Shown here in pieces: positions 3,241 to 5,595 of a stretch of DNA of 5,595 nt. Below the pieces are notes generated by a model that was not told where the DNA came from, made no database searches, and saw nothing but the letters and a program-made list of their open reading frames with translations. Source of the stretch: Clostridia bacterium. GTDB lineage: Bacteria > Bacillota_A > Clostridia > Oscillospirales > CAG-272. A program made the position numbers and the translations under genes. How positions within the stretch are numbered: the first letter of the stretch is position 1; each line of letters starts with the position of its first letter. Location: assembly GCA_017631775.1 (NCBI GenBank), contig JAGBSQ010000089.1:1-5595 (forward strand), written 5' to 3'.

Positions 3241-4486
3241 ATTTCAGTTCTGTTCCAAACAGCTCTTCAAGTGCATGACGGTCGAGTTTGGAGCCGATTA
3301 CACAAAGTCTGCCGATAATAGCCGCAGAGCCCTCACGTACGTCGCCCTCACCGGGAACGTAGTCAAAGTGCAGCCACTTGCCGCACTTGCACTCAACAAT
3401 GCCCTTTGCGCGCAAAACCAAGCCGTATTTTTCATTGGTAAGAGATGCGAGAATGCCTTCGAGCTCTTCTCTTCCATACTTTTTGGTCGTTTCTGCACCA
3501 AAGCTGACAAACACTTCATCGGCATGGTGGTGGTGTTCGTGCTCGTGGTCATGGTGATGACATTCGCAATGCGGATCGTCACATTCATGGTCATGGTGGT
3601 GATGCTCATGCTCATCGTGGTGATGATGGCACTCGCATTCGGGATCGTCACACTCTTCCTCGTGATGATGATGATGATGATGCTCGTGCTCATGTTCATG
3701 CTCGTCAAGATGGTGATGATGGCATTCACAGTCGGGATCGTCGCATTCTTCATCATGGTGATGGTGTTCGTGGTGACATTCTTCATCGTGATGATGGTGG
3801 TGGCAATGACAATCGGGGTCATCGCACTCCTCTTCGTGATGGTGGTGATGATGAACGTCGGCAGCAAGACGTGCCAGTTCCTCTTCAATGGTATCACGGC
3901 GCTCCATAGCAGCAAGGAGCTGAACACCGTCAAGAATATCCCAAGGAGTGGTTACAATGGTCGCTGTGGGGTTCTTTTCGCGCAGGAGCGCTACGGTTTC
4001 GGCAATCTTCTCCTCACTTGCATTTTGTGTATGAGAAAGAACGATGCAACCTGCATTTTCAATTTGGTCATTGAAGAATTCGCCAAAATTCTTCATATAC
4101 ATTTTGCACTTTTTAACGTCTGCAACGGTGGTGAAACCGTTAAGAAGAACGTCTTTTGCATCGAGATTTTGCACAGCGCGGATAATATCCGAAAGCTTGC
4201 CAACACCCGAGGGCTCAATCAAAATACGGTCGGGGTGATACTCGTCAAGCACCTTTTGAAGAGCCTTGCCAAAGTCACCAACCAAAGAACAGCAAATGCA
4301 ACCGCTGTTCATTTCGGTTACTTCAATACCTGCATCCTGCATAAAACCGCCGTCGATACCGATTTCGCCGAATTCATTTTCAATCAGCACGAGCTTTTCA
4401 CCCGCGTAAGCTTCTTTTAACAGTTTTTTAATAAGAGTTGTCTTTCCTGCTCCCAAAAAGCCGGAGAAAATATCAATTTTAGTCAT
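3239..4486 (-). CDS. COG0523 (CobW family) GTPase metallochaperone with a giant His/Cys-rich insertion
   Basis: A 415-residue GTPase of the G3E family that delivers a transition metal to client proteins in the cytoplasm. Visible motifs: Walker A GFLGAGKTT (9-17), IENEFGEIGID (35-45), the COG0523 metal-binding GCICC (62-66) and RILIEPSGVG (87-96). The nucleotide-specificity position reads SHTQ (151-154) instead of NKxD. Residues about 212-321 are an insertion with about 52 His and 13 Cys, including four C-D-D-P-x-C-x-C units. A CobW C-terminal domain follows (about 323-413), with VLRAKGIVEC and WLHFDYVPGEG. His-rich insertions are known in this family, and zinc is the best-supported metal for many members; cobalt or nickel cannot be excluded. 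I start at the ATG at 4486 because AAAGGAAG (4500-4493) touches the alternative ATG at 4492. It is first in a two-gene operon with the second GTPase. Confidence 0.92.
   Translation of the reverse strand: MTKIDIFSGFLGAGKTTLIKKLLKEAYAGEKLVLIENEFGEIGIDGGFMQDAGIEVTEMNSGCICCSLVGDFGKALQKVLDEYHPDRILIEPSGVGKLSDIIRAVQNLDAKDVLLNGFTTVADVKKCKMYMKNFGEFFNDQIENAGCIVLSHTQNASEEKIAETVALLREKNPTATIVTTPWDILDGVQLLAAMERRDTIEEELARLAADVHHHHHHEEECDDPDCHCHHHHHDEECHHEHHHHDEECDDPDCECHHHHLDEHEHEHEHHHHHHHEEECDDPECECHHHHDEHEHHHHDHECDDPHCECHHHDHEHEHHHHADEVFVSFGAETTKKYGREELEGILASLTNEKYGLVLRAKGIVECKCGKWLHFDYVPGEGDVREGSAAIIGRLCVIGSKLDRHALEELFGTELK
3524..3853 (-). repeat. His/Cys codon repeat region within the COG0523 GTPase gene
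   Basis: A low-complexity in-frame stretch of CAT/CAC, GAA/GAG and GAT codons encoding about 110 residues. Four imperfect units encode E-C-D-D-P-(D/E/H)-C-(H/E)-C, separated by His runs of variable length. The repeat is likely prone to length change by slippage or unequal recombination, but the frame is intact here. On the opposite strand it reads as Met/Val-rich codons, which makes a spurious hydrophobic ORF. Confidence 0.9.
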
Positions 4487-4492
4487 TTTCAT

Positions 4493-4500
4493 CTTCCTTT
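4493..4500 (-). promoter_or_regulatory. Ribosome binding site of the His-rich GTPase gene
   Basis: AAAGGAAG directly precedes the ATG at 4492 without spacing and stands six bases before the ATG at 4486. This favours the latter as the start. Confidence 0.6.
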
Positions 4501-4522
4501 TTATAAAAAATCATCACCTTTT

Positions 4523-4551
4523 ATTATACATCGAAAAGCATAAAAAGTCAA
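4523..4551 (-). promoter_or_regulatory. Promoter of the two-GTPase operon
   Basis: On the minus strand TTGACT (4551-4546), 17-bp spacer, TATAAT (4528-4523). The transcript would begin near 4516, giving a leader of about 30 bases. I see no clear Zur-type palindrome or riboswitch here, so regulation by metal is not shown by the sequence. Confidence 0.78.
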
Positions 4552-4562
4552 CAATAAAACAC

Positions 4563-4599
4563 AAAAAAAGAGGAACCTTCCGTAGAAGATTCCTCTTTT
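4563..4599 (-). terminator. Intrinsic terminator of the hydrogenase gene
   Basis: On the minus strand AAAAGAGGAA (4599-4590) pairs with TTCCTCTTTT (4575-4566). An inner CTTC/GAAG pairing lies beyond one mismatch, and a run of seven T (4569-4563) closes the structure. It lies 13 bases after the hydrogenase stop codon and isolates it from the GTPase operon promoter. Confidence 0.88.
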
Positions 4600-4612
4600 A
4601 TGTTAAACGGGA

Positions 4613-5595
4613 TTAGAGACCGCGCTTAATGTAGCTGGTGTGCAAAATCTCGTGTGCCTTGTGGCTGTTAGGTTCGCCGAAGAATTCATCGTACAGAACT
4701 TGAACAGCAAGGTTATCTTGAGACTTACGCAGAGTGTCATTCGCGTCATCGTTGTAAAGAACAGCTGCACGAACTGCGCGCAGATCCATGTTCATACGAA
4801 CGGAAGCGGGTTGAATGGGTTGACCGCCGCCGTTTACACAACCGCCGGGACAGCCCATGATCTCGATGAATTGAACATCGAGTTCGCCTGCCTTAACCAT
4901 GTTAAGGAGCTTCTTTGCCATGCCTGTGCTGGAAGCAACAGCAACGTTAACGGTAAGATCGCCAAGCTTGTAAGAAGCGGTCTTAATGCCTTCAACGCCA
5001 CGAACCTCAACAAAGTCGAGCTTTTCGAGCTTGTTGCCAAGGATCTTCTCTGCCGCATAACGGAGAGCAGCTTCCATAACGCCGCCGGTTGCGCCAAAGA
5101 TAGCGCCTGCGCTGGAACCGATTGCAAAAGGATCGTCAAACTTTTCGTCTTCGAGAGCGCGGAAGTTGATGCCTGCCTTTTGAATCATTCTGCCAACCTC
5201 GCGGGTGGTGATAGCATAATCAACATCGGGAACGCCTGCAGCGTTTTGATCTTGACGGCCAACTTCAAACTTCTTAGCAGTACAAGGAATAGCGGAAACC
5301 ATAACGATATCCTTAGGATCCCAACCCATCTTTTGTGCGTAGTAGGTCTTTACAACTGCACCAAACATTTGTTGAGGAGACTTGCAGGTAGAAAGGTTCT
5401 CGGTGAATTCCGGGAAGTAGTGCTCGCAGTACTTGATCCAACCGGGAGAGCAAGAAGTGATCATGGGCAGAGTGCAGTTATTTTGGATTCTGCCGATGAG
5501 CTCGTTTGCTTCTTCAACGATGGTCAGGTCAGCGGTGAGGTTCATATCGTAAACGCCATCAAAGCCGAGAGCCTTGAGAGCAGCAACCATCTTGC
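4613..5595 (-). CDS. [FeFe] hydrogenase catalytic subunit, C-terminal part (5' truncated by window)
   Basis: The last 327 or so residues of a catalytic [FeFe] hydrogenase; the frame stays open to the window edge, so the Met at 5590 is internal. Counting from that Met, the H-cluster motifs are TSCSPGW (45-51, L1), SAIPCTAKKFE (99-109, L2) and EIMGCPGGCVNGGGQP (243-258, L3, with cluster Cys 247 and 251). Other family blocks are STCKSPQQMFGAV, ITTREVGRMI and GAIFGATGGVMEAALR. The C-terminal small-subunit-like segment (about 268-325) ends YDEFFGEPNSHKAHEILHTSY. The enzyme evolves or oxidises H2 in the cytoplasm. The sequence looks closest to clostridial HydA-type subunits, including those of multimeric NAD-linked or bifurcating enzymes, but the N-terminal FeS domains and partner genes that would settle this lie outside. 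The L1 motif has Ser where many enzymes have a second Cys. A terminator follows. Confidence 0.93.
   Translation of the reverse strand, partial: KMVAALKALGFDGVYDMNLTADLTIVEEANELIGRIQNNCTLPMITSCSPGWIKYCEHYFPEFTENLSTCKSPQQMFGAVVKTYYAQKMGWDPKDIVMVSAIPCTAKKFEVGRQDQNAAGVPDVDYAITTREVGRMIQKAGINFRALEDEKFDDPFAIGSSAGAIFGATGGVMEAALRYAAEKILGNKLEKLDFVEVRGVEGIKTASYKLGDLTVNVAVASSTGMAKKLLNMVKAGELDVQFIEIMGCPGGCVNGGGQPIQPASVRMNMDLRAVRAAVLYNDDANDTLRKSQDNLAVQVLYDEFFGEPNSHKAHEILHTSYIKRGL

Noticed and set aside
3524..3853. CRISPR-like or tandem non-coding repeat.
   Set aside because: The repeats are in frame, vary in length, and encode His/Cys/acidic residues within an intact GTPase gene; there are no spacers.
3275..4420. 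Long plus-strand ORF (381 codons) reading as a hydrophobic, Met/Val-rich protein opposite the His-rich GTPase.
   Set aside because: His codons CAT/CAC read as ATG/GTG on the other strand, which makes a false membrane-like protein. It has no ribosome binding site, and the minus-strand gene has clear family motifs throughout.
4493..4600. Zur-type operator or second copy of the XRE operator before the GTPase operon.
   Set aside because: No palindrome of the Zur type is visible, and the TTGACT -35 there has no AGTCAA arm 17 bp upstream, so it is just a -35 box.

Overview
The window looks like chromosomal DNA of an anaerobic Firmicute, most likely a gut-type member of the class Clostridia. The evidence is a clostridial-style [FeFe] hydrogenase, an ECF-type transporter subunit beside a lipoprotein, strong AGGAGG-type ribosome binding sites, extended -10 promoters and moderate-to-low GC. 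It holds seven protein genes (two cut by the window edges), one candidate leader-peptide gene, one cobalamin riboswitch and three clear intrinsic terminators. I see no mobile element, CRISPR array, tRNA or rRNA.

Left part (1-840, minus strand): a corrinoid-uptake transcription unit. An extended -10 promoter starts RNA right at the 5' edge of a cobalamin-riboswitch aptamer (about 803-645). This is followed by a lipoprotein with a DUF4430 (transcobalamin C-terminal-like) domain, then, overlapping by one base, the first 33 codons of an ECF transporter S component. Riboswitch, B12-binding-like lipoprotein and ECF subunit agree on cobalamin or corrinoid import.

Middle-left part (840-2280, plus strand): a small regulatory module. 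One promoter drives a 20-codon ORF with a very strong ribosome binding site, a stable leader hairpin and a 72-residue XRE-family repressor-like protein, closed by a terminator. A second promoter drives a 226-residue membrane protein of unknown function. The two promoters share a nearly identical upstream block and a dyad whose right arm is the -35 box. This suggests both are controlled by the same factor, plausibly the XRE protein itself. A perfect 17-bp hairpin separates this module from the converging genes to its right.

Right part (2281-4560, minus strand): a two-gene operon of COG0523 (CobW-like) GTPases. The upstream gene is a canonical CxCC-type metallochaperone with a spectacular insertion of roughly 110 residues rich in His and Cys. 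The downstream gene is a divergent GTPase without CxCC, fused to a C-terminal domain that resembles the C-terminal part of DUF1980/TIGR03943 (YcgQ-like) proteins. Together they suggest intracellular handling of a transition metal, most likely zinc.

Far right (4563-5595, minus strand): the C-terminal part of a catalytic [FeFe] hydrogenase subunit with its own terminator. Its N-terminal part lies beyond the window.
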